Assembly: GCF_937981295.1 (NCBI RefSeq)
Contig: NZ_CALJPC010000071.1
Span: 129,033-193,032 of the forward strand
DNA from: an uncultured Campylobacter sp.
GTDB lineage: Bacteria; Campylobacterota; Campylobacteria; Campylobacterales; Campylobacteraceae
DNA: 64,000 nt
Reading direction: 5' to 3'
The notes beneath the pieces were generated by a model. That model searched no databases. It saw only the letters and a program-made list of their open reading frames with translations, and was not told the origin of the DNA. Made by a program: the position numbers and the translations under genes. Shown here piece after piece: positions 44,683-52,793 of this stretch (positions within the stretch are counted from its first letter, which is position 1; each line of letters starts with the position of its first letter).

Positions 44683-45294
44683 ATGATCGAAGTCGAGATA
44701 AAAAACGAATCTTGCAAAAAGACCGAAGTTACGCTTGCAAATATCGAAATTGTTAAGGACGCCGTAAAGGAATTCGCCTATAAAAGCTTTAAGGGCAGCT
44801 ATCTGTTTTTTGATATTTACGGCGAGATAGATAGGGATTTTCGCGTGCTTGGAGCAATAGGCGAAGGAGATGAAAAGAATATCCGAAAAATAGATCTTAA
44901 AAAATATGAAAGAAGCTCTGTAGGCGCCACCGACATATCGCAAGATATGGAGGGCGTGGAATTCTGCACCTATTTTAAGCTTGATCAAAGTGAAATTTTA
45001 AAGCAAATATTATATTATATAGCCTATGAAAGATTTGAAGGCGGCTATTACGCAAAGGGTAAATTTATAGGCAAAAACAGAGACGATCTTATTTTTATCG
45101 GTATCTGCGGCGATGTAAAAAATTGCGCCGAAATAAAGAGCGTCGATTTAGATGAAATAATAAAAAGTATGCCCAAGCTCTCGGAATCAAATAATTTTTA
45201 TATTAACGAGTTTATGAGATCAACCAAACGGATCGATGAGGTAAATTCTATCGGCAACCGATTAAATTTAAAAAGGAGATACTATGAAATTTAA
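44683..45294 (+). CDS. Hypothetical protein in the immunity island
   Basis: A 203-residue soluble acidic protein with no recognised domain. It has beta-rich segments (YLFFDIYGEIDRDFRV, DLIFIGICGDVKNC) that look similar to each other (FFDIYGEID and FIGICGDVK) and may be an internal duplication. AAAGGAGT lies upstream. It overlaps the next gene by 11 bases. The acidic, single-domain type and the Imm53 neighbour make an immunity role plausible but unproven. Confidence 0.55.
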   Translation: MIEVEIKNESCKKTEVTLANIEIVKDAVKEFAYKSFKGSYLFFDIYGEIDRDFRVLGAIGEGDEKNIRKIDLKKYERSSVGATDISQDMEGVEFCTYFKLDQSEILKQILYYIAYERFEGGYYAKGKFIGKNRDDLIFIGICGDVKNCAEIKSVDLDEIIKSMPKLSESNNFYINEFMRSTKRIDEVNSIGNRLNLKRRYYEI

Positions 45295-45916
45295 AATTTT
45301 GAAACCGAATGAACTATACGGCTGGGTTTTTAACAAAGATGAAGAACTTTATAAGGCTTTAGGATTTGATTGCTGGATGGATTCGTTTATTCGCATATTA
45401 GCTCAAATTCCCGGTACCAGAAAAAAAGATATTTTGGATTACCTTGAATATGAAATCTTTGATTGGTACGAATGGTTTGAACTATATGGGATTATCCGAA
45501 GCGACTATATGCTAGCGGACGAAGATAACCCTGAAATTTCAGCCTATCCGACATACGCGGGAGAGTATTTCGGAGTAATGGGCCAGCTGTTTTTAGGGGG
45601 TATGATAGACTTCGGCATAGAGGGCGAAAATTTAAGAAAGAAATGGGCTGACTTCGATACGAATTTATCCAAGATCGATCTAGGTATGTCGCTTTATGAA
45701 AAGTGGATATATTTCAGGGATAATTTCTTTTTTGGATATAAATTTTTAGAGGAGGAGAACATCACTCCCCGAGCAGAGATAACCTGGAAAAATCCCGATA
45801 CCTGGAGTAGATTTAGCCACTGGATGTGTATGACTAAGGCGGGCAAAGAGTATCGTGATAAAATTTTAAAGCCGAGGCTTTATGAAAAGTATAAAGATGT
45901 GAGTATAGAGGTGTAA
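45284..45916 (+). CDS. Hypothetical protein in the immunity island
   Basis: A 210-residue, acidic, Trp/Tyr-rich soluble protein (IFDWYEWFELYGI, PDTWSRFSHWMCM), with no family recognised. AAAAAGGAG precedes the ATG, and the 11-base overlap with the previous gene implies coupled translation. Aromatic acidic proteins of this size are common among toxin antidotes; that is only a general resemblance. Confidence 0.55.
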   Translation: MKFKILKPNELYGWVFNKDEELYKALGFDCWMDSFIRILAQIPGTRKKDILDYLEYEIFDWYEWFELYGIIRSDYMLADEDNPEISAYPTYAGEYFGVMGQLFLGGMIDFGIEGENLRKKWADFDTNLSKIDLGMSLYEKWIYFRDNFFFGYKFLEEENITPRAEITWKNPDTWSRFSHWMCMTKAGKEYRDKILKPRLYEKYKDVSIEV

Positions 45917-45985
45917 TTTAGCGATTACAAATAACGAAAATTTATTATGAACATGTTTAATCTAGCAAGCAAAAAAGGACTTTGA

Positions 45986-46783
45986 ATGACTATCTTACCA
46001 ATATCAACCTTCGACAATGACTTACAAAGAGGCGATATTATAAAATTTAACGACGATGAGCTTATGGTCTGCGATGAGCGATGTTTCTGGACAGAAAATC
46101 CTTGTCTTTTAAATTTAAAAGATAACAGATACTTTGAGCTTCCTAGCGAGATGCTATCAAGTAAAGCGGGGTTTGTCGTGAACAAGGAGCAATTGATTCA
46201 TAATTTAGCAAATTTCGGTATCAATGCGGACCCCCAGGAGGTATTTATATGCTCCGATAATTATCTTAGTAGCGATGAACTGAAAGATTACAAAGAAGAC
46301 TGCGACGAAACAATCCCCGGTTTCAGACTGATAAAACCTAGGGATAAATTCGGACGCAATAGACGCATAAAGAGAAATCTAATGAAAAAATTTAGTATTC
46401 CTCTCTTGAAATTTCGCGGAAAGATCGAGGTTGGAGATATTATCGAATGTAGAAAATCCTGCTATCCATACGAGAAAAATGTAAGCTTTATCGCGATAAA
46501 AGCAAAAGACGATGATGGAGTAAATTTTATAAAATTGATCGTAATTAGCGGCTACAAGGCGGGCTTATGGGTTTTGCCGTTTTTATTTGAAACGGATAAA
46601 AACACAATAGAAGCAGACTGGCTAATTAAAAATTGGAAATATATTTTTGATGGCTGCTGTGATATAAGGCACACTTATGTAAATTTACAAAATCGAAAAG
46701 AGATTTTAAATTTTACCGATAAGCAACTGAAAAATTTTATAAAAATTAAGCGAAAGAGATTAAAATTTAAAAATAAGAAGTGA
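45986..46783 (+). CDS. Hypothetical two-repeat protein in the immunity island
   Basis: A 265-residue cytoplasmic protein with no domain recognised. Residues about 12-75 (LQRGDIIKFNDDE ... KAGFVVNKEQLIHNL) and about 148-220 (KIEVGDIIECRKSC ... KAGLWVLPFLFETDK) appear to share a weak repeat. The ATG follows AAAAAAGGAC. A TATAAT lies after its stop in the spacer ahead of the next gene. Function unknown. Confidence 0.55.
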   Translation: MTILPISTFDNDLQRGDIIKFNDDELMVCDERCFWTENPCLLNLKDNRYFELPSEMLSSKAGFVVNKEQLIHNLANFGINADPQEVFICSDNYLSSDELKDYKEDCDETIPGFRLIKPRDKFGRNRRIKRNLMKKFSIPLLKFRGKIEVGDIIECRKSCYPYEKNVSFIAIKAKDDDGVNFIKLIVISGYKAGLWVLPFLFETDKNTIEADWLIKNWKYIFDGCCDIRHTYVNLQNRKEILNFTDKQLKNFIKIKRKRLKFKNKK

Positions 46784-46789
46784 TATAAT
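46784..46789 (+). promoter_or_regulatory. -10 element before the 46,847 gene
   Basis: Exact TATAAT overlapping the end of the preceding gene, 57 bases before the next ATG; suggests a separate transcript for the last two island genes. Confidence 0.35.
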
Positions 46790-46846
46790 GCCTCGCCAAT
46801 CGACATTATCAATATATACGGGCAAGAATACACACAAGGAGAAAAT

Positions 46847-47119
46847 ATGGTTAAAGTATTAAAATTTATAATTTGCGCCGTAGTAGTTTTGTTATTATTT
46901 ATAATTTATGAAAGTACTTTGTGTGCAAAGTGCGATTATACGTTTTTTGTAGAGGAAAGGCTTATGGGTAGATTATTGATAGCAATCGATACAAATGATA
47001 TAAATTTAGTAAGATATATTGCCGTCCAGGGCAGAGTTTGCAAAAAAGCCGATGTCCATAATAGAGCGCTTAAAGAATTAAGAAAAATGGAATCGGAAAA
47101 TAATAGGACTAATGAGTAA
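46847..47119 (+). CDS. Hypothetical membrane-anchored small protein
   Basis: A 90-residue protein with one N-terminal helix (about 5-22) and a short outer domain with four cysteines (including CAKCDYTF). The segment IDTNDINLVRYIAVQGRVC resembles a single ankyrin-like turn. AAGGAG precedes the ATG. No family is recognised. It overlaps a short gene at its end. Confidence 0.55.
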   Translation: MVKVLKFIICAVVVLLLFIIYESTLCAKCDYTFFVEERLMGRLLIAIDTNDINLVRYIAVQGRVCKKADVHNRALKELRKMESENNRTNE

Positions 47120-47291
47120 ACCGGGTTTTATGGAACATAAAAAGAGATATGAAAAAAGCGAAATTTACAAGATGGCTTTCTTACTTACTCTTGCTTCCTT
47201 ATCGACTACCACCCTACTTTCCGATACTCCGCCGCTTTGTAAAATTTCAGACGTAGGCGCTAATTTATGCGCGCACCTAAACACCGCGTAA
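47112..47291 (+). CDS. Short hypothetical protein, possibly a truncated gene
   Basis: A 59-codon frame whose ATG lies inside ATGAGTAA, overlapping the previous stop by eight bases, with AGGA just upstream. It encodes a charged start (MSKPGFMEHKKRYEKSE) followed by a short hydrophobic helix and a small Cys-containing tail (PPLCKISDVGANLCAHL). The translation coupling supports expression; the short length and lack of a family mean it could be the remnant of a longer gene. Confidence 0.4.
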   Translation: MSKPGFMEHKKRYEKSEIYKMAFLLTLASLSTTTLLSDTPPLCKISDVGANLCAHLNTA

Positions 47292-47594
47292 AATTCTAAA
47301 ACTCCGCGTGAAATTTTAAAATTTCAAATCCTTTGCGTCTTGCTAAATTTCTAAATTTTACAGTTTCAAATTTCGCGGATTAAACCCCGTGCTAAGATTA
47401 TCGTATAAAGCCAATCTACCACAAGCGCGCAACAAATGAATCTTTAAATTTCACCACGCGCCCGATGATTTGCCGCAAGCAGCTGCTTCGCGCGAGCGGA
47501 CACTTTGCGCGCAGCTTTAGACTACGCAGGCAGCAGCGCGAAGCAACCGAAAGAGCTATACGGCGAAATTTACGCCAAAGCCTCGCCGCGAGCT
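47292..47594. other. Gene-free spacer right of the island
   Basis: Nothing coding is supported. It holds several RAATTY words at its left end and a GC-richer stretch from about 47,460 that is probably the downstream trailer of the DUF4197 gene. No attachment-site repeat or integrase is seen. Confidence 0.5.
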
Positions 47595-48326
47595 TTATTT
47601 CAGCACCTTGCCTAAAATCCCGGCACCTTTGCCGACGGCGCTGCCGCGAAGCGCGCTTTCTTTTTCCCTCATTACCGCAAACAGCCCGTCCAGCGTCTTT
47701 TGCGTTATGTAATCGTTCAAATCCTCGCCCTGCTTAGGCAGATACTCGCTCGCACCCAGCCCGCGCGCGATGTTTTGCACCGCTTCATTGCCCGCGATCT
47801 TATTTTGCGCGAAGGAATTTAGCCCGTTATACGCCGTCGCGAAGCTGTTTTTGCTCATCATATCGCTTACGATCGGTCTAAAAACCGCCCGCAGCTTCGC
47901 GCCCGATTTGCTCTGCAAATACTCGCTAAGCGCCGTGTCGCCGCCGCCGATGAGCTTTTTAACGTCGGCATCGCTCATAGATTTCAGATCTTGCAAAAAT
48001 ATCTTGCTCGCACCGCTCACCGCCTTGGTAGCAGCATCGTTCATACTCACGACGAGCTCGCGCTCCCATTTATCGCCGCCCACCTTTCTCGCAAGCTTCG
48101 CAGCCGCCTTAAGCGAAGGAGGAAGCTCGATCTTGGCGGTCTTGCTGTGGATGTAGCCCCTAGCGAGCTCGGCTACGGCGCGATTCGTAGCCGAGGCAAG
48201 CAGGTCTTTGTAGTTTCCGCTCTGAGTCGCACCGAGCACGTCTGCGCCCTGCTTTAGGATATCCGTTACGTCCGCATGCGCAAGCGACAGCGACGCGGCG
48301 GCTAGTAAAACCATAAATTTTTTCAT
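47595..48326 (-). CDS. DUF4197 domain periplasmic protein
   Basis: A 243-residue protein with a signal peptide (MKKFMVLLAAASLSLAHA) followed by a DUF4197 domain: IELPPSLKAAAKLARKVGG, SMNDAATKAVSGASKIF, GGGDTALSEYLQSKSG and the closing TQKTLDGLFAVMREKE-x-R pattern. The family is periplasmic with unknown function. The ATG at 48326 follows AAAGG; a frame ten codons longer lacks a start site of its own. It stands alone. Confidence 0.8.
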   Translation of the reverse strand: MKKFMVLLAAASLSLAHADVTDILKQGADVLGATQSGNYKDLLASATNRAVAELARGYIHSKTAKIELPPSLKAAAKLARKVGGDKWERELVVSMNDAATKAVSGASKIFLQDLKSMSDADVKKLIGGGDTALSEYLQSKSGAKLRAVFRPIVSDMMSKNSFATAYNGLNSFAQNKIAGNEAVQNIARGLGASEYLPKQGEDLNDYITQKTLDGLFAVMREKESALRGSAVGKGAGILGKVLK

Positions 48327-48809
48327 ATTGCAACCTTTGGATAAAATTTGCGCCATTATGCCAAAATGCGGTAAACGCTCAGCCCGTGTTCGGTTTAAAT
48401 TTACGCGCTGCGCGGGCGAGCTGAGATAAAATTTTAGGCTAAATTTAAAGCGGATTCGGGGTTAAATTTTAAGCGTCAAATTTCAAAGCTAAATTTAACG
48501 GGCAAAATTTACCCGCAAAATTTAAAGATAAAATTTGGCGGCGGCGGACTTTGCGCGCTTGTAATTAAATTTAAAAGCGGCACCATGACGACTTAAAATT
48601 TTAAAACCGTATTGCTTGGCACTATTTAAATTTACGCAGCACGCACGATGCCAACGCAAGACGCACAAAGCAAATTATAGCGATGAGCGGCATATCCTCA
48701 GCGCAAACGATTGAAATTTTATCAAACCCACCGTAGTTCAAAGGCTCGCCGTAAATTTAAAGAGCTTAAATTTGAAAGCGAGCTGCGGCTTTGGGCACGA
48801 TAAGCAGGT
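48327..48809. other. Gene-free spacer dense in RAATTY
   Basis: No gene is supported. About fifteen RAATTY hexamers occur, many as AAATTTAAAG or AAATTTAACG at 15-30-base spacing (48,400-48,640). The promoter of the DUF4197 gene lies at the left end and the gdhA trailer at the right. Confidence 0.55.
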
Positions 48810-50168
48810 CTAAACCAGCCCTTGATCCAACATCGCGTCGGCTACGCGGCGAAAGCCCGCGATATTCGAGCCCAGCACGAGATTGCCCTCCGCGCCGAAT
48901 TCCTTCGAAGTCTCGTAGCTGGTGCGAAATATGTGACGCATGATCTCGCGCAGCTTGCCATCGACCTGTTCGAAGCTCCACGACGCCATCTGCGCGTTTT
49001 GCGCCATCTCAAGCCCGCTCGTAGCCACGCCTCCCGCATTCGCCGCCTTCGCAGGACCGAAAAGAAGGTCTTTTTGTGAGAGCATAAAATCGACCGCTTC
49101 AAGCGTGCTGGGCATATTCGCGCCCTCGCAAACCATGCGACATCCGTTGGCATAGAGAGTCTTTACGTCTTGTAGATTAAGCTCGTTTTGCGTGGCGCTC
49201 GGAAACGCCGCGTCGCACGGCACGCTCCACACACCGTTGCGGCCTGCGGGATAGGCGCTTACGGGGGTAAATTTTGCGCCGGGGCGCTCCTTGATATATT
49301 CGCAAAGCCCCACGCGCAGCTGCTCTTTTAGCTTTTTAAGAAGCATTACGTCGATTCCTTCGGCGTCATAAATAAAGCCCGTAGAATCGCTCACGGTGAC
49401 GGGCTTAGCCTGCATTTGATAGAGCTTTTCGGCTGTGTAGATCGCAACGTTGCCGGCGCCTGAGATCGTGCAAATTTTGCCGTGCAGCGAATCGCCTCTG
49501 GTAGCGAGCATCTCGTTTGCAAAATAGACCGATCCGTAGCCCGTAGCCTCGGTGCGCGCAAGACTACCGCCCCAGCTTAGCCCCTTGCCCGTAAGAGCGC
49601 CGTCGAATCTGCGGGTGAGCTTTTTATACGCGCCGTACATATAGCCGATCTCGCGACCGCCCACGCCGATGTCGCCCGCAGGCACGTCGGTATTGGAGCT
49701 GATTAGGCGGTGAAGCTCTAACATAAAAGCTTGACAAAATCTCATAATCTCGCCGTCGCTCTTGCCCTTGGGATCGAAATTGGCGCCGCCTTTTGCGCCG
49801 CCGATATTAAGACCCGTGAGGGAATTTTTAAAAATTTGCTCAAACCCTAAAAATTTTAAAACGCCCAAATTTACGCTCGGATGAAAGCGCAGACCGCCTT
49901 TGTAAGGACCCAGAGCGGAATTGAACTCTATGCGATATCCCGTATGCACGCAGGGCTCGCCGCCGTCGCTCATATAGACGACGCGAAACATCATCGTGCG
50001 CTCGGGCGCCAAAATACGCTCTAAAATTTTATTTTTCACGTATCGTTCATCGCGCTTTAGAAGCGGTATGAGCGAGTATAAAATCTCGGTCGATGCCTGG
50101 ATAAAGACCTCCTGGCCGGGATTGGCGCGCTTTAAATTTAGCAGCAAGCCGTCGATGTAAGATTTCAT
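48810..50168 (-). CDS. gdhA: Glutamate dehydrogenase
   Basis: Hexameric-type enzyme of 452 residues interconverting glutamate with 2-oxoglutarate and ammonia. The catalytic lysine region GGAKGGANFDPKGKSDGE, the PAGDIGVGGREIGYM stretch and the coenzyme motif SGAGNVAIYTAEKL are intact; the family is usually NADP-dependent. AAAAGGAGG lies before the ATG, which overlaps the mqnA stop by four bases. It links to central nitrogen metabolism. Confidence 0.94.
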   Translation of the reverse strand: MKSYIDGLLLNLKRANPGQEVFIQASTEILYSLIPLLKRDERYVKNKILERILAPERTMMFRVVYMSDGGEPCVHTGYRIEFNSALGPYKGGLRFHPSVNLGVLKFLGFEQIFKNSLTGLNIGGAKGGANFDPKGKSDGEIMRFCQAFMLELHRLISSNTDVPAGDIGVGGREIGYMYGAYKKLTRRFDGALTGKGLSWGGSLARTEATGYGSVYFANEMLATRGDSLHGKICTISGAGNVAIYTAEKLYQMQAKPVTVSDSTGFIYDAEGIDVMLLKKLKEQLRVGLCEYIKERPGAKFTPVSAYPAGRNGVWSVPCDAAFPSATQNELNLQDVKTLYANGCRMVCEGANMPSTLEAVDFMLSQKDLLFGPAKAANAGGVATSGLEMAQNAQMASWSFEQVDGKLREIMRHIFRTSYETSKEFGAEGNLVLGSNIAGFRRVADAMLDQGLV

Positions 50169-50857
50169 AGTTCCTCCTTTTGAACCGGATTAAATTTTAA
50201 TTTTTTGGCTTTAGCGATAAATTTTTTCAGCGCCAGCTCCTCGCGAACGCCGATCTCATAGCCTATAAATTTCAGATAATTTAAAATTTCACGCTCTTTT
50301 ATGTCACGCGAAAAGGCGTAGCTTTGCAGAATATATCTTGGAATTTTAATGCGCGATCGTAAAAATTTCGTCGCCAGGCGCGAGTAAGCCTTATCGTTTT
50401 TCACGCAGCACAGCCGCCCGAAAACGAAAGGTAGGCCCGTGCGCTGCTGCCAAATTTCGCCCAGATCGTAGAATTTATCCCTACCCTGCGAAAGTAGCGC
50501 CTTTAGAGCGTTATCGCCGATTAGCACCTCACCGCTAAGATCCAGCACGTGAGCTAACATATTTGAGCTCATTGACGCGGGATCGAGTCTGGGCGCCGAG
50601 TTTTTGCGCACGAGCACGCTTAACACTTCGCGCTTTGCGACGATTCCCAAAGGCAGTTTGCGGTATTTTGCGCGGCGGCTTTCGATGCTGGAGATTACCG
50701 CGGCGTCTATGCGCCTAAAATAAAGATCGGCGCAGAGTTTGCTCGGCACCCCTTTTTTAAATTCTATCGATTTTTTAACATAAGACGGCAGCGGAAGGGA
50801 TTTTAAAAATACGTGAAAAGGGAGCAAATTTAGATAATCGATTTTGCCTAATAACAT
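50165..50857 (-). CDS. mqnA: Chorismate dehydratase MqnA
   Basis: First enzyme of the futalosine menaquinone pathway, removing water from chorismate to give 3-enolpyruvylbenzoate; 230 residues of the periplasmic-binding-protein-like fold. The N-terminal GKIDYLNLLPFH and the IDAAVISSIES and GDNALKAL segments are family-typical. It lies upstream of gdhA with a four-base overlap. The window also contains the likely prenyltransferase of the same pathway near 22 kb. Confidence 0.85.
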   Translation of the reverse strand: MLLGKIDYLNLLPFHVFLKSLPLPSYVKKSIEFKKGVPSKLCADLYFRRIDAAVISSIESRRAKYRKLPLGIVAKREVLSVLVRKNSAPRLDPASMSSNMLAHVLDLSGEVLIGDNALKALLSQGRDKFYDLGEIWQQRTGLPFVFGRLCCVKNDKAYSRLATKFLRSRIKIPRYILQSYAFSRDIKEREILNYLKFIGYEIGVREELALKKFIAKAKKLKFNPVQKEEL

Positions 50858-50935
50858 AACTTTCTCCGAATTTAGCGCAGGAAAAGAGGTTAAATTCCGG
50901 CGCTAAATCGGAATTTAACCAAAAAATTTCAGGAT

Positions 50936-51307
50936 TTATTTGACCTCGGTGATCGGGATGGATTTGTATTTACTAAACTCCACTATGCCCTCGCCTTTTT
51001 TGAAGTGGATGCTCACTCCGTCCTTATTCTCCATATAGATGCCGTCGGCAGCGCGGTCGCGCTTGAGGTCGTAGCTTTTGCCGCTATCGTCCTTTAACAC
51101 GGCGGTATTGAAATCGTCGTTTGAGCTAAGCGAAAGCTTTTTGCCCTTGTCATCAACGAAATAGAAGGTCTTTGCGTTCTCTTGAGTTATGGTTTTTTCG
51201 CTCTGTGCTTGCTTATTCATAGCGCTATCCGGGGATTGGCGGAGCTGGTTTGAGCCGCATCCTAGCAAAACTAACGCCAAAGCGGCGCACGATAGAACTT
51301 TAAACAT
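50936..51307 (-). CDS. MliC-like lipoprotein (possible lysozyme inhibitor)
   Basis: A 123-residue lipoprotein with lipobox ALVLLGC, then an acidic/Gln-rich linker and a C-terminal domain about 48-112 that resembles MliC/PliC (FYFVDDKGKKLSLSS and RAADGIYMENKDGVSIHFKKG, similar to the SGxxY signature of that family). MliC proteins protect peptidoglycan from c-type lysozyme. The disulfide typical of the family is not evident, so the call is provisional. It overlaps pncB by eight bases. Confidence 0.5.
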   Translation of the reverse strand: MFKVLSCAALALVLLGCGSNQLRQSPDSAMNKQAQSEKTITQENAKTFYFVDDKGKKLSLSSNDDFNTAVLKDDSGKSYDLKRDRAADGIYMENKDGVSIHFKKGEGIVEFSKYKSIPITEVK

Positions 51308-52748
51308 ATTTCTCCTTTAAATTTAGGTTACACTCGTTGATGAGTGATTTTCGGATATCCCAAAGCTTTTGAGAGAGATCCACTTTGTAGCTTTGCGGAT
51401 GGACGTTGCGAAGGTGCTCGAGCCAAAATTTGCTCTTTTGCTCCTTGCTAAAACGCGCGATCTCACTTACCGTGCGGCGCACACCTACGAATTTGCCATC
51501 CTTGAAAACGGAACGTAAGAGCTTATGCGTGCTGAAATTCGTTAAAATTTTACGCTTGTAGGTGTAAAGAGGGTGAAAAATTTCAAGCGGCGCGCTCTCA
51601 TCTATGCTCTCTCCATCAAGCGTGATCAGATCGGCAAGCGCCATGCCGTTATCTTTGTCGTAGAGTCTAAAGACCTGCTTATAGCCGGGATTATTGATCT
51701 TGCGCGGATCGTTTGAAATTTTGATCTTAGCTATGATCTCGCCATCTTTTTCGATACCGCTTAGCTTATACACGCCGCCTAGACTCGAACTATCTCCGCC
51801 CGTAATAAGCCTAGTGCCGATCCCCCAGTTGTCGATTTTGGCGTCGAAAAGCTTAAGCTGATCGATCGCGTATTCGTCTAGATCATTCGACGCGGTGATC
51901 TTTGCGTCATTAAAGCCCGCAGCGTCGAGCATCTTACGCGCCTGTTTGGTCAGATACTCCAGATCGCCCGAATCTATGCGGATTCCAAGCGGCTCATGAC
52001 CGCTCGCGCGAAGCTCTTTAAAAACCTTGATCGCATTCGGCACGCCGCTTGCGAGAGTATCGTAGGTATCGACAAGCAAAAGCGTGCTGTTCGGATAAAT
52101 TTTAGCGTAGGCGCGAAACGCCTCCAGCTCGCTATCAAAGCTCTGAATCCAAGAGTGCGAGTGGGTGCCGATCGCGGGGACGCCGAATTTCTTTGCGGCG
52201 AGCACGTTTGACGTGGCACTGCAGCCGCCTATAATCGCAGCTTTTGCGCCGTAGATGCCCGCACTTCGCCCCTGCGCGCGGCGCAAGCCAAACTCCATCA
52301 CCAAATCGCCTTTGGCGCTAAAGTTTATACGCGAACTTTTCGTGGCGACTAGAGTTTGGAAATTTATCGTGTTTAAAATCGCCGTCTCGATGAGCTGAGC
52401 CTCCATGATATTTGCCTTGACGCGAATTAGCGGCTCGTGCGGAAATACGATCTGCCCCTCATCCATGGCGTAAATTTCGCCGCTAAATTTAAAGCCTCTT
52501 AGAAATTCCAAAAATTCAGGCTTAAAGAAATTTAGACTTTTTAGATATGCGATGTCGTCGTCGCTAAATTTTAAGTTTTCGATATAATCCACAACCTCGT
52601 TTAAGCCGCAAAATATCGCGTAACCGCCGCCGCTTGGGTTTTTACGATAAAAAACGTCAAAAACCGCCGTCTGATCGGGCTTTGTAAAAAAATAGCCCTG
52701 CATCATACTAAGCTGATAAAAATCGGTAAGTAAAGCCAAATCTTTCAT
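51300..52748 (-). CDS. pncB: Nicotinate phosphoribosyltransferase
   Basis: Converts nicotinate and PRPP to nicotinate mononucleotide in NAD salvage, 482 residues. It has the type II PRTase N-terminus (LLTDFYQLSMMQGYFFTKP), the MEFGLRRAQGRSAG loop, the HSHSWIQSFDSELEAF segment with the phosphorylated-type His and RIDSGDLEYL. The downstream lipoprotein gene begins inside its end. Confidence 0.93.
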   Translation of the reverse strand: MKDLALLTDFYQLSMMQGYFFTKPDQTAVFDVFYRKNPSGGGYAIFCGLNEVVDYIENLKFSDDDIAYLKSLNFFKPEFLEFLRGFKFSGEIYAMDEGQIVFPHEPLIRVKANIMEAQLIETAILNTINFQTLVATKSSRINFSAKGDLVMEFGLRRAQGRSAGIYGAKAAIIGGCSATSNVLAAKKFGVPAIGTHSHSWIQSFDSELEAFRAYAKIYPNSTLLLVDTYDTLASGVPNAIKVFKELRASGHEPLGIRIDSGDLEYLTKQARKMLDAAGFNDAKITASNDLDEYAIDQLKLFDAKIDNWGIGTRLITGGDSSSLGGVYKLSGIEKDGEIIAKIKISNDPRKINNPGYKQVFRLYDKDNGMALADLITLDGESIDESAPLEIFHPLYTYKRKILTNFSTHKLLRSVFKDGKFVGVRRTVSEIARFSKEQKSKFWLEHLRNVHPQSYKVDLSQKLWDIRKSLINECNLNLKEKYV

Positions 52749-52793
52749 TTACGCCTCTTAAAATTTAATCTCGCCTCGTGCTAGAGCAAAAAA

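Noticed and set aside
43818..47594. CRISPR array or mobile element in the island
   Set aside because: No regular direct repeats with spacers, no transposase, integrase or flanking tRNA seen.
47465..47737. A 90-codon plus-strand Arg/Cys-rich frame
   Set aside because: Overlaps the DUF4197 gene on the other strand and has unnatural Arg-rich composition.
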